A DNA stretch of 24,764 bases from contig JAQYWI010000065.1 of the NCBI GenBank assembly GCA_030145015.1, positions 1 through 24,764 of the forward strand, in the 5' to 3' direction. Made by a program: the position numbers and the translations under genes. The notes below the pieces were generated by a model. It was not told the DNA's origin, made no database searches, and worked only from the letters and a program-made list of their open reading frames with translations. Shown here in pieces: positions 7,590 through 16,561 of this stretch (positions are counted from its first letter, which is position 1; each line of letters starts with the position of its first letter). The stretch is from Desulfobacterales bacterium. GTDB lineage: Bacteria > Desulfobacterota > Desulfobacteria > Desulfobacterales > JAHEIW01.

Positions 7590-8201
7590 TCAGTCCGTTT
7601 TTTTCTTGGCCTTTTCATAAAGACGCTTTATCTCGCTGCGCCCCTTGGCTGACTGAAAACCCATATGCATACGTTTTCGTCTGGCCATTTTCAATCCAAG
7701 CTTCGTCTTGGCCATCAACTCATCATAGATGGATTTGAATTTCAGGCGCTTGAGATCTTTTATGGTGTTCTTTAACTCGTAGAAACTCATGAACTCCATT
7801 TCATTGAGACGGCCCCAACGTATACCTGAATTTACGAAGGTGTCATGAAAATGGGCCACTTTCGGTTTTAAGGGATCAAGGTGAGTTTCTTTGGCGATCT
7901 TTTTGATGGTCTCGGTGATTCTAGCTGTCTGGATATCGTTGGGGCAGCGTGTGCCGCAGGTGTAGCAGGATACACATCGCCAAACCAGCTGGTTGTTAAG
8001 TGCGTTTTCGCGGTCTCCCAGGACAATCATCCGGATTAACCGGTCCGGCGTTATATAGCCGGTCTCCTCGCCAACCGGACAGCCTGCGGCGCAACGACGG
8101 CATTGATAACATGCCAGTAAGTTCTGCTGCGATCGTTCCATCACTTCTTTAACCATAGGATGAGCGCTTTCGGAATCAAATTCGCGTGCAGATTCTGTCA
8201 T
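7590..8201 (-). CDS. hdrC: Heterodisulfide reductase subunit C
   Basis: A 203-residue ferredoxin-like subunit with two [4Fe-4S] motifs: CYQCRRCAAGCP (C31, C34, C37, C41) and CVSCYTCGTRCP (C76, C79, C82, C86). It carries electrons between HdrA and HdrB. The C-terminal half is helical and lysine/arginine-rich. It is the first gene of the six-gene operon; the start has AGGAG 8 nt upstream and follows the candidate promoter at 8258-8286. Confidence 0.94.
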   Translation of the reverse strand: MTESAREFDSESAHPMVKEVMERSQQNLLACYQCRRCAAGCPVGEETGYITPDRLIRMIVLGDRENALNNQLVWRCVSCYTCGTRCPNDIQTARITETIKKIAKETHLDPLKPKVAHFHDTFVNSGIRWGRLNEMEFMSFYELKNTIKDLKRLKFKSIYDELMAKTKLGLKMARRKRMHMGFQSAKGRSEIKRLYEKAKKKTD

Positions 8202-8257
8202 TTTTGGGGCTCCTTGTTTTTTTGGGGAGGGTCTCGTGATATCGGAAAAAAGGCTAC

Positions 8258-8286
8258 AAGCTATTCTTTTTCCCTAAATTTGTCAA
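8258..8286 (-). promoter_or_regulatory. Candidate sigma-70 promoter of the hdr-mvhD-met operon
   Basis: On the minus strand TTGACA (8286-8281) is a perfect -35 box, followed by a 17-nt spacer and TAGCTT (8263-8258) as a weak -10. The predicted transcript would start about 50 nt before the hdrC ATG. A 7-bp inverted repeat GGAAAAA/TTTTTCC (8244-8250, 8267-8273) spans the -10 region and might modulate it. Confidence 0.45.
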
Positions 8287-8314
8287 CCTAAAATTTTCTC
8301 ACATCACACAGCAG

Positions 8315-8343
8315 TTGATCCTATCAAAATATCCTGATATTAA
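8315..8343 (+). promoter_or_regulatory. Candidate promoter with operator palindrome
   Basis: TTGATC (8315-8320), a 17-nt spacer and TATTAA (8338-8343) make a plausible sigma-70 promoter for the ferritin-like gene, about 80 nt upstream of its ATG. The palindrome AATATCctGATATT (8328-8341; 6-bp arms, 2-nt centre) lies in the spacer and overlaps the -10 box, the usual place for a repressor site. The regulator is unknown. Confidence 0.4.
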
Positions 8344-8421
8344 AGGACGCATGCAAATCGGATCGTTGCAAATTGAGACAACAATGAGACAGAATTAAGA
8401 TCGCCAGGAAAGGAGAGCATA

Positions 8422-8892
8422 ATGCATTTTGAGAATATAGAAGCCATTATCGATTTTGCTATTGAAAAGGAACGCGAAGCTGCTGAGTTTTATGAAAACA
8501 TAAGCAAAAATGAAGAAGATTTTTCAGGCTCAAAAAAAATGTTTGCGGAATTTGCCATCCAGGAACAAAAACATGAAAACATATTGCAGGAATTTAAAAC
8601 CAAAGGAGTCACCAAAAGTTTGGAAGAATATAAATTTAAATGGATCACCGATATAAAACGCAGCGATTATTTAGTTGATTTAGAATATGAGGAAGGCATG
8701 CCCTACAACGAAATTTTGCTGCTGGCCATGAAACGGGAGGAAAAGGCACTGAAATTGTACAATCAATTCCTGGAGCAGGCTGACAGTGAGGAAGGTAAAA
8801 AGCTGTTTAAGGTCCTTTGCCAGGAGGAAGCCAAGCATAAGCTGGCGCTGGAAACCACCTACGATGACTATATGGCCGAGATGGGAGATTAG
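8422..8892 (+). CDS. Ferritin-like / rubrerythrin-family diiron protein
   Basis: A 156-residue four-helix-bundle protein with the ligand pattern of rubrerythrin-type diiron domains: a Glu-rich first helix (EREAAEFYE, 17-25), EQKH (48-51), REEKAL (105-110) and EEAKH (135-139). There is no C-terminal rubredoxin-like CxxC domain, so it is the short rubrerythrin/ferritin-family form. Such proteins usually reduce peroxide or handle iron in anaerobes; the exact activity is not readable. The start has AGGAGAG upstream. It is divergent from the hdr operon and convergent with the haloacid dehalogenase gene, 24 nt away. Confidence 0.88.
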   Translation: MHFENIEAIIDFAIEKEREAAEFYENISKNEEDFSGSKKMFAEFAIQEQKHENILQEFKTKGVTKSLEEYKFKWITDIKRSDYLVDLEYEEGMPYNEILLLAMKREEKALKLYNQFLEQADSEEGKKLFKVLCQEEAKHKLALETTYDDYMAEMGD

Positions 8893-8916
8893 GCCATAAT
8901 TACCATTGCGGCGTGG

Positions 8917-9606
8917 CTACTTACTTAATAGACCCGGTAATTCTTCCAGCGTTTTGATTTCAATATCTGGTTGAAAAGGCAAACGTTCCGGCCGCTGGGC
9001 AAACCGATTTATCCATGCGACTCGAAGGCCGAAGGCCGTCGCACCAACGGCATCCCAGGCATTGGAGGACATAAAGACAATCTCTGCCTCCGTTACCCCA
9101 ATCCGATCGACCGCCAGCTGGTAAACAGTCGGGTCCGGTTTAAAAATTCCAACCATTTCAACCGACAATATTATCTGGACCAAATCTTCCAACCCGCTGC
9201 TTTTAACCACAGCCTCGAGCATGGCCGGTGAACCGTTGGAAAGGATCGCAATCTGCCGGCCGCTGTCTTTTAATTTTACCAGAGTATCCGGCACCTCGGG
9301 ATAGCATTCCAGCTCAAGATAGGCGTTAATAAGATCGTTTCTCAAATGTTTGTCCATGATATTAAAAACATCCAGTGCGTAATCGAGGGCATCCTGGGTT
9401 ACCTGCCAAAAATCGGCATGCTTTTTCATCAAACTGCGAAGCCAGGTATATTCAAGCTGCTTGGTGCGCCAGATACTTGACACCTGATCGGAGACTTCGC
9501 CAAGGCGTTCACTATATTTTCCAACTGCGGAATGAACATCAAACAATGTTCCATAAGCATCAAAAACACAGGCTTTTATATTCGGAATCAGAGATTCTTG
9601 CGGCAT
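8917..9606 (-). CDS. Haloacid dehalogenase, type II
   Basis: A 229-residue HAD-superfamily hydrolase close to L-2-haloacid dehalogenases. The nucleophile is Asp16 in CVFDAYGTLFD; SNG follows in motif 2, KPDP marks motif 3, and MSSNAWDAVGA with WINR near the C-terminus is the type II signature. The family removes halide from 2-haloacids with a covalent aspartyl ester intermediate, though many members act on other small substrates. The start is supported by GGAG 7 nt upstream. It stands alone; the downstream neighbour is convergent. Confidence 0.9.
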   Translation of the reverse strand: MPQESLIPNIKACVFDAYGTLFDVHSAVGKYSERLGEVSDQVSSIWRTKQLEYTWLRSLMKKHADFWQVTQDALDYALDVFNIMDKHLRNDLINAYLELECYPEVPDTLVKLKDSGRQIAILSNGSPAMLEAVVKSSGLEDLVQIILSVEMVGIFKPDPTVYQLAVDRIGVTEAEIVFMSSNAWDAVGATAFGLRVAWINRFAQRPERLPFQPDIEIKTLEELPGLLSK

Positions 9607-10035
9607 TATGTGTCTCCATTTTTAGAGTAACCTCAATTGAGCGATAAATCGATTGGGAGTTACTGGTTATTTGTTAAATTAGGCTTTCCGGATAATCAGA
9701 TTGTGTTATTTGGCCAAAGCATGAAATTTCGATTGTCCAATGAATGATGAGGATTTTTGTTTCATATCCAAATCCAAAACTCAAGAGATTTCAAATGGTG
9801 CAAAACGCAATATATCGTGTCCTGCCTTTTTCGATCTGAATTTTAGATTGGTCATGACAAATATACTAAATTTGAGCCTCGCAGAAATTACGTATAGCCT
9901 TAAATGAATCTTTGAAGGTGCTCGAAAAATTTAGGATTAGCAAACGGAAGGTGCAAATTATTGCGATGATGGGTTTATAGCCGCTATCCCCAAAATTAGA
10001 AAGTTGTGGATAACGTTTATTAATCCAATAGTAGA
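9607..10035. other. Gene-free stretch with one repeat
   Basis: No coding sequence, RNA gene or clear terminator is visible on either strand. The only structured item is the 31-nt repeat at 9996-10026. The base composition is AT-rich compared with the flanking genes. Confidence 0.5.
9996..10026. repeat. 31-nt interspersed repeat, copy 1
   Basis: Begins TTAGAAAGTTGTGGATAA and ends TTTATTAATCC. The copy at 16214-16244 matches at about 27 of 31 positions. This copy contains TGTGGATAA (10005-10013), the complement of the DnaA-box consensus; copy 2 does not keep it. Both copies lie just 3' of a minus-strand gene or gene remnant. Confidence 0.65.
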
Positions 10036-10287
10036 TTAAAATTACCAGATCAGATTGACGGCAAAGAAGTGAATTGCGTTGGTATCGTATTCACCCTTGA
10101 GAGGGCCCTGGAGGGGTCCGCCATCCTGATCGATCTCTGCTTCGCCCGCATCCAAATATTCATAGGCGGCTCATACGGTTACGTCCTCGTTCCAATCGTA
10201 TTGGATTCCCGTGCCGATCCGAATCTGCCGATCAAGGGGCAGGTCCAGGGTTCAGGTGTCCTCATCGGTGGGCGAGGTGTCGATTGA
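10036..10287 (-). pseudogene. OmpP1/FadL-family porin, C-terminal remnant
   Basis: Minus-strand translation through stops gives a recognisable end of an outer-membrane OmpP1/FadL transporter: IDTSPTDEDT, stop, TLDLPLDRQIRIGTGIQYDW, NEDVTV, stop, AAYEYLDAGEAEIDQ, then GEYDTNAIHFF and NLIW followed by a stop and F. The in-frame stops are TGA at 10252-10254, TGA at 10171-10173 and TAA at 10042-10044; the last two sit where homologues typically have Gly and a residue before the final Phe. Only the last roughly 80 codons of a 400-plus residue family remain, with no start. This is a decayed 3' fragment. Nearby plus-strand reading frames are shadows. Confidence 0.8.
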
Positions 10288-10668
10288 GCGCAGCTAATCA
10301 TCTAATTTCCGAAAGCAGATCACCAGATTTGTTTGCAGCTTTTCATTCTGAAGCAGCTTGACAAAATGGATCTAAGTGCATAGATTAAGTAATAAACTGA
10401 ATTTCAAAACCTTTCTCTTTTCTACTTTTCAACTAACACCGGTTTCAATTTAGCCGGAGCTGGCCTCGCAACAGCAAACCACATTGCGCCTTTCATTTGT
10501 TGATTTATTCCTGAAGATTATATTCTTTATCATTCTTTTCAAGTAAGGCTTAATACCATCAATCGCATTTGCGATCGCTTGGGAAGGCAGGTTCGAGCAA
10601 CATATTTTTTTTGTGAAGAGGGAAACATTATGGATTAATCAGTCATTTTAAAAAGGAGAATTTGAACC
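10288..10668. other. Gene-free leader region before groES
   Basis: No gene is visible. I searched for a CIRCE element (TTAGCACTC-N9-GAGTGCTAA) and a sigma-32 promoter and found neither. A small palindrome, ATCGCAttTGCGAT, lies at 10562-10575. The region ends in the groES ribosome binding site AAGGAG (about 10 nt before the ATG). Confidence 0.5.
10497..10524 (+). promoter_or_regulatory. Weak candidate promoter for groESL
   Basis: TTGTTG (10497-10502), a 16-nt spacer and TATATT (10519-10524) are the best sigma-70-like pair found upstream of groES. The implied leader is about 140 nt. This is a low-confidence reading by eye. Confidence 0.25.
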
Positions 10669-10956
10669 ATGAAACTCAAACCGTTACAGGATCGAATTTT
10701 AGTTCAACGGGTTAAAGAGGAAGGAAAAACAAAAGGTGGGATCATCATCCCGGATACGGCCAAGGAAAAACCAATTGAAGGCAAAGTGATTGCTGCCGGC
10801 AATGGTAAACTCAGCGAAGAGGGAAAGAGAATAGCGCTTGAAGTCAAGAAAGGCGATCGGATTCTATTTGGCAAATATTCGGGTACTGAGGTAAAAATAG
10901 AGGATGAAGAATACCTTATCATGAGCGAGGATGACGTGCTTGGCGTCATCGAATAA
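10669..10956 (+). CDS. groS: Co-chaperonin GroES
   Basis: A 95-residue GroES of normal length. It begins [14 protein letters not shown] and includes the mobile-loop region [16 protein letters not shown] (about 21-36), which docks on GroEL. It caps the GroEL ring and closes the folding chamber in the cytoplasm. The ribosome binding site AAGGAG lies 10 nt upstream. It forms a two-gene operon with groEL, 25 nt apart. Confidence 0.98.
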   Translation: MKLKPLQDRILVQRVKEEGKTKGGIIIPDTAKEKPIEGKVIAAGNGKLSEEGKRIALEVKKGDRILFGKYSGTEVKIEDEEYLIMSEDDVLGVIE

Positions 10957-10975
10957 AAACTAAAATGGAGGTTAA

Positions 10976-12619
<1,644 letters not shown>

Positions 12620-12642
12620 ACCACCGTCATTCCATAGCGTTC

Positions 12643-12804
12643 ATGGTGGACATGATGCAGACCGATATTGCCTGTGAACCACTGCATTACTTTGGGCAGC
12701 TGAATGAGAAGGATCGTTGGTAAACCGATAGTCAAACTGACTACCAACATAATCACTATAATGGCCAGATTGGGAAGAACGACGCTAAGGCGTTCATTCT
12801 TCCC
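12643..12804 (-). pseudogene. Fatty acid desaturase remnant with internal deletion
   Basis: The minus strand encodes NERLSVVLPNLAIIVIMLV, then SLTIGLPTILLIQLP, joined without a break to KVMQWFTGNIGLHHVHH. The first part resembles the membrane segment of DesA-type fatty acid desaturases that precedes the QHQFE histidine box; the second is the conserved stretch holding the last histidine box (HHVHH). In intact proteins some 55-60 residues separate them. Here they are fused at 'LP', which also occurs just before KVxQWF in homologues, so the deletion may have used short homology. Both protein ends are missing and the sequence after HHVHH is unrelated, so the gene is dead. Confidence 0.75.
12772..12804. 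other. Hairpin downstream of groEL
   Basis: GGGAAGAA (12772-12779) pairs with TTCTTCCC (12797-12804), and ACGC (12782-12785) pairs with GCGT (12790-12793), leaving a 4-nt loop. No T-run follows, so it is not a typical intrinsic terminator. It overlaps the start of the desaturase remnant. It might still protect or end the groESL transcript. Confidence 0.45.
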
Positions 12805-13224
12805 TTACCACTCGTGTAAATAGCGCTGGCAATTAAAAAAAAGTATCCCGGAACCTATACCGAGAGAAACGAGAGGATTACGATAAAGCCTGTAGACAAG
12901 TAGTTTCCGTTTCGGTGCCAACAAATATATGATATCCACACTTTTTGGGCAGGCGATTTATTTCGGATTGGCAGATGATATATGTAAAAAGTGAGAATTA
13001 CGGGTACATAGACATAATCGCACCTTTCGCTAATTTGGCGATTGCGCATACCTAATATACAATCCTCGAAAAAAAATAATTGATGGGGAAATTTCACACA
13101 ATGAGATTACAGATATGTCAGTAGTATCCCAAGAAAATTGGATAGCGCTTGATCTTGAATATATTGGATTAAATCTGGATTCGAAACGCCCCGGTTAACT
13201 GGCGGCGGATATGAAGCGAGGACG
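12805..13224. other. Gene-free stretch, probably decayed DNA
   Basis: About 420 nt without a convincing gene on either strand. The one reading frame of about 80 codons (minus, 12855-13097) has no good ribosome binding site and no recognisable motif. No intrinsic terminator for the ptsI gene that ends at 13225 is evident. Confidence 0.45.
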
Positions 13225-14871
13225 TCAAGAGCTTGAATTCCTTATGGCATTCTTCACGTCCGGAACCAATGCGGCGGCCACACTGAGAGACTTGATCCCG
13301 GTTCTCAGCAACCTGGGGATAACATCGATTCGGCCCGCAAGCTCCCCACAAAGAGACACGGGAGTGTCACCGGATTCCCTGACGACCAACTTGATGAGCC
13401 GTAGGATAGTCGGATGGTCGTCAATGAAATACTCAGAAACCAGAGGATTCTCTCGCCCAGCGGCCATGGTGTATTGAGTGAGGTCATTAGAGCCGATGCT
13501 TAAAAAGTCCACATGCTTCTTCAGAGAAGGGATTGACAATGCCGCTGCTGGTGTCTCGATCATCGCACCGATACGTGGCAACTCGTGAATGCCCATTTCA
13601 GCAGCCAATCTATGGAACAGCTCTACGACTTTAATCACATCGCTCTCTGTCGTCACAATCGGTATCAGAACCCCAATGCTGAATTGCTGAGACACTTCCA
13701 GCACAGCCCGCAGCTGCGCCTCCAACAGGTCGGGATACTCATGCAGCACACGCACGCCACGCCGTCCCAAGAAGGGATCGGATTCCGGTGGCAGATGGAG
13801 GTAGATCGGGTTCTTGTCGGCACCAATGTCGAGAAGACGAATGTCGATATGCCTTCCTCGTGCCGAGTGAAGGCTGCCAAGAAGAAACTCCGCGAATTCT
13901 TTGTCTGAGGGAAAGTGCTTAGCTGACAGAAAGAAAGGCTCTGTTCGAAACAACCCGATCCCATCAGCGCCGCGTTCCATCGCAAGCTCCACATCTTCGC
14001 GACTGCGGACGTTGGCCATGACAGAAACCTCAATTCCGTCCAAGGTAACCGTGCGCTCAGTAAGGCTAACTTGTGCCATCGTTTCCTTGCGTTTTAGCAC
14101 TTCTTCAAGAGATCTTTCGAACCTTTGCAGGGCTTGAGAGTCTGGGTTGATCACCGCCGTTCCCTCGGCCCCGTTCAAAAGCACTACCTCTCCCGTGTGG
14201 ACAGTTTCAAGTAGCTCAGGAATCCCGCCCACACAGGGAATGCCGAGCTCGCGGGCAAGAAGAGCCGCATGCGCTGCGGGACCAGCGAACTCTGCTAATA
14301 CAGCGACGGTGGACGAACGCGATAGAAACACCGTGTCCGAAGGGAGCAACCGACGCGCGACGAGCACAGTGTTCGCAGGCAGGTTCTCGAGGCTGTGTGC
14401 GTGAATTCCGGCTAACGACAGCAATAGCCTTCGAGATAAATCGTCTATGTCATCTCCACGCTCCCGGAGCACTTCATTGTTCATGTCCCTGAATCTGCGG
14501 GCCAGCAGTCTGAACACCGTTCTGACCACCTGCTCGGCATTGATTAGCTCTGCTTCCAAGATCTTTTTCATTTCCCCAACAACAAAGGAATCAAGCAGGA
14601 TAGCCTCTTGAGCGAGGAAAATATCTCCCGACTGCTTGCCCAACTTCCCCTCAATCTGCTTCGCATCGATATGCAGGCTCTGCCGTACATCGTCGATTGC
14701 CTTCTCAATTCTGGCTTTCTCTTCACCGATCTGGCCGCGGTCGATTACATAGAGTTCGGAGTCTCGCTGAAGCACGTCTCTGTAGACGAATGCCTTCCCT
14801 TTAGCCAGCCCCGGTGAGACTCCTTTCCCAACCAGGGTAAACATATTGTCTTTTCCCGACTCAGTCTTCAT
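13225..14871 (-). CDS. ptsI: PTS Enzyme I (phosphoenolpyruvate-protein phosphotransferase)
   Basis: A 548-residue Enzyme I, slightly shorter than the usual 570 or so. It takes phosphate from PEP onto a histidine and passes it to HPr. The N-terminal domain (MFTLVGKGVSPGLAKGKAFVY) is followed by the phosphohistidine site at His201 in AGPAAHAALLARELGIP; most Enzymes I have T-S before this His, here it is A-A. The C-terminal PEP-binding TIM barrel has GADGIGLFRTEPFF, GSNDLTQYTMA and the catalytic Cys in SLCGELAG. The ATG at 14871 has AAGGG about 9 nt upstream; a second ATG 9 codons in is possible. There is no HPr or Enzyme II gene nearby, so its role may be regulatory. Confidence 0.92.
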   Translation of the reverse strand: MKTESGKDNMFTLVGKGVSPGLAKGKAFVYRDVLQRDSELYVIDRGQIGEEKARIEKAIDDVRQSLHIDAKQIEGKLGKQSGDIFLAQEAILLDSFVVGEMKKILEAELINAEQVVRTVFRLLARRFRDMNNEVLRERGDDIDDLSRRLLLSLAGIHAHSLENLPANTVLVARRLLPSDTVFLSRSSTVAVLAEFAGPAAHAALLARELGIPCVGGIPELLETVHTGEVVLLNGAEGTAVINPDSQALQRFERSLEEVLKRKETMAQVSLTERTVTLDGIEVSVMANVRSREDVELAMERGADGIGLFRTEPFFLSAKHFPSDKEFAEFLLGSLHSARGRHIDIRLLDIGADKNPIYLHLPPESDPFLGRRGVRVLHEYPDLLEAQLRAVLEVSQQFSIGVLIPIVTTESDVIKVVELFHRLAAEMGIHELPRIGAMIETPAAALSIPSLKKHVDFLSIGSNDLTQYTMAAGRENPLVSEYFIDDHPTILRLIKLVVRESGDTPVSLCGELAGRIDVIPRLLRTGIKSLSVAAALVPDVKNAIRNSSS

Positions 14872-14990
14872 CAGTCGAATCCCTTTGGTAACCTAACGAG
14901 GCTGTAGAAAAACATCGTCTGCGAATCTAATATGAACAAAACATTTGGGGGAAATTCCGATAAATTGCATAGTTGTGTTTTGAATATGAA

Positions 14991-15524
14991 TTATGCCTGT
15001 GAAGCTCCGAATCCCCCTACCAACCAAAAAAACAAAGCGAAAATGACCATCTGAACAATCCAACCGATAAGACAAACTCCAACTGCTCGCCAAGTACTTT
15101 TATAGTCAAGTGCTTGCCTGACGGCAATGACCATCGCCACCAGCATCCAGATGCCAATGATGAAATTGAGGGCCCCCAGCATAGGGATGATTGCCAAAAC
15201 GCGCAGAACTCCCGGTGAACTGGAGAATCCGATAGTGCGCAGCAACTCCCCAATGTCTGCTTTTGTTTGTGGTTCAGGTAACAGCCTGGTTCCAATAAAA
15301 TATGTCAGAAACGCCCATATAAACCATCCCAGCAGGGCAAATATGGTTCCGAAAAAAAGTCCCTGCATCCCTGTCGTGCCGATAGTTCCTATTCCGGCAG
15401 CAACACTGGAAAGGATGACCACTCCCATGGCCTGCCCCATGGTTCCCTTGTCTGCTTCGACCTCTTCATAAAGGGTTACATCCAGTTTTGCTGCCCGTAT
15501 CATCCGATCTGTAAATGATGCCAT
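14991..15524 (-). CDS. Yip1-family integral membrane protein
   Basis: A 177-residue protein with a short cytoplasmic N-terminus (MASFTDRMIRAAKLD, then an acidic EEVEADKG stretch) and four to five hydrophobic segments, at about 32-50, 52-76, 108-126, 128-142 and 151-171. This matches the bacterial YIP1/DUF-type four- to five-helix family, whose molecular function is unknown. GGAGG lies 5 nt before the ATG. It is on the same strand as ptsI, 119 nt upstream of it, but nothing else links the two. Confidence 0.75.
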   Translation of the reverse strand: MASFTDRMIRAAKLDVTLYEEVEADKGTMGQAMGVVILSSVAAGIGTIGTTGMQGLFFGTIFALLGWFIWAFLTYFIGTRLLPEPQTKADIGELLRTIGFSSSPGVLRVLAIIPMLGALNFIIGIWMLVAMVIAVRQALDYKSTWRAVGVCLIGWIVQMVIFALFFWLVGGFGASQA

Positions 15525-15711
15525 GATTGCCTCCTTTTGCTATCCGGATTTTTGTAATTGCCAATGAAGGTAAAATTGACTTTCTTAGGGGAACGCGCTT
15601 TGCTGCTAAGAATTTTTTACCAGAACCTTTACAGGGCATTAAACCGTAAAAATCAGCATTGTCATAATTCGGTGCTGAACAAGCCGCACGATATTTCACA
15701 GCCGGGGCGGC

Positions 15712-15915
15712 TTAATTGACCGGCTTCACTTTGCATACAGCATCGAGCCAGCGGATTAGTAGGGATGGTGAAGAACGATACCAGTTATCTTTGAGATCAT
15801 GGGCTGAGGGTGGAGCAACACGACACCAGGCACCATCAGAGTACCGGATTAATGAAACGCCGTCTAAGACCATCCGAACACTGCCGTCACCATATTTAGA
15901 AGCTCGTCGTGCCAT
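15712..15915 (-). CDS. Small hypothetical protein
   Basis: A 67-residue basic, aromatic-rich protein beginning MARRASKYGDGS and containing GVSLIRYSDGAWCRVAPPS. I do not recognise a family. The ATG at 15915 is chosen because AGGAG lies 7 nt upstream; ATGs at 15921 and 15957 are too close to or upstream of that site. There is no membrane segment and only two cysteines. Coding is plausible because of the good ribosome binding site, but not proven. Confidence 0.5.
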   Translation of the reverse strand: MARRASKYGDGSVRMVLDGVSLIRYSDGAWCRVAPPSAHDLKDNWYRSSPSLLIRWLDAVCKVKPVN

Positions 15916-15957
15916 TTTCATGCTCCTGTTTAGGGGGGTTTGATTGAGGATACACAA

Positions 15958-16255
15958 GGAGGTTACAATCTAAAGTTAATCAGTGCTTTTCAAATTGCAA
16001 GGCTTGGGCTGGGCTTTTTTATTCTTCTTTCTCCCACCCAGGCGCCCGGTTCAATACCAAATAAAGACCCTATCAGAAATAACTGACGGGGCGATAAGTT
16101 CTTTGACAATTCGCTAAAGCAGAGTCGCTTATGGCTCTGTCCCTATTGCCTTCCTAAGTTGTGATATAAAATGTATATCTCAAATTTTTCAGAGTTTCAA
16201 AACTACAAGTATGTTAGAAAGTTGTGGATGGCTTTTATTAATCCGAATTGCCTTT
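15958..16255. other. Intergenic region with small hairpins and a repeat
   Basis: About 300 nt with no gene. CAGAG...CTCTG (about 16121-16140) is a weak hairpin, and CCCTATCAG/CTGACGGGG (about 16068-16091) is an imperfect one. The 31-nt repeat copy 2 lies at its right end, just after the stop codon of the RRM gene. Confidence 0.45.
16214..16244. repeat. 31-nt interspersed repeat, copy 2
   Basis: Matches the copy at 9996-10026 at about 27 of 31 positions, in the same orientation. Differences fall mostly in the centre (GGATGGCTTT against GGATAACGTT). It lies 11 nt beyond the stop codon of the minus-strand RRM gene. Confidence 0.65.
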
Positions 16256-16561
16256 TTAATAACGGCCTCTGCCGCGTCTATTTCCCCCTCCTCCTCTATC
16301 TCTACCTCGACGGTCGTCAGCTTGAGGCCGAGCCTCATTGACGGTAATCGTTCTCCCTTTCAAGGCCTTCCCATTTAAAACTTCGATTGCAGACTGAGAC
16401 TCTGTTTGAACGGGCATTTCCACGAATCCAAAGCCTTTTGATCGACCACTTTGTTCATCCCTGATAACAGTTGCGGACGCGACCTGCCCGAAGGCCTCAA
16501 AAGCCTGGCGCAAATCACCTTCAGTGACATTGAATGACAGGTTGCCAATGAAGATCTTCAT
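16256..16561 (-). CDS. RRM-domain RNA-binding protein with glycine/arginine-rich tail
   Basis: A 101-residue protein with one complete RNA recognition motif (1-78) and a tail rich in Arg, Gly and Asp (RGRDRGGGGNRRGRGRY). RNP2 is IFIGNLSF (3-10) and RNP1 is SKGFGFVEM (about 41-49), both with the aromatic residues that stack on RNA. These short bacterial RRM proteins resemble cyanobacterial Rbp cold-inducible proteins and are common in Desulfobacterota; a role as an RNA chaperone is inferred. GGGGG lies 6 nt before the ATG. It is transcribed alone. Confidence 0.92.
   Translation of the reverse strand: MKIFIGNLSFNVTEGDLRQAFEAFGQVASATVIRDEQSGRSKGFGFVEMPVQTESQSAIEVLNGKALKGRTITVNEARPQADDRRGRDRGGGGNRRGRGRY

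Noticed and set aside
10005..10013. DnaA box as sign of a replication origin
   Set aside because: Only one perfect box, not conserved in the second repeat copy, no cluster of boxes and no dnaA or dnaN nearby.
10171..10254. The two TGA codons in the porin fragment as selenocysteine
   Set aside because: They replace residues that are not Cys in the family, a TAA stop follows, and most of the gene is missing.
10288..10668. CIRCE element or sigma-32 promoter ahead of groESL
   Set aside because: Looked for TTAGCACTC/GAGTGCTAA and CTTGAA-CCCCAT; neither is present in acceptable form.
12855..13097. 80-codon frame on the minus strand between groEL and ptsI
   Set aside because: No ribosome binding site, no recognisable motif and odd composition; likely random in decayed DNA.
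15466..15699. 77-codon frame overlapping the start of the Yip1-family gene
   Set aside because: No ribosome binding site or motif; overlaps a better supported gene on the same strand.
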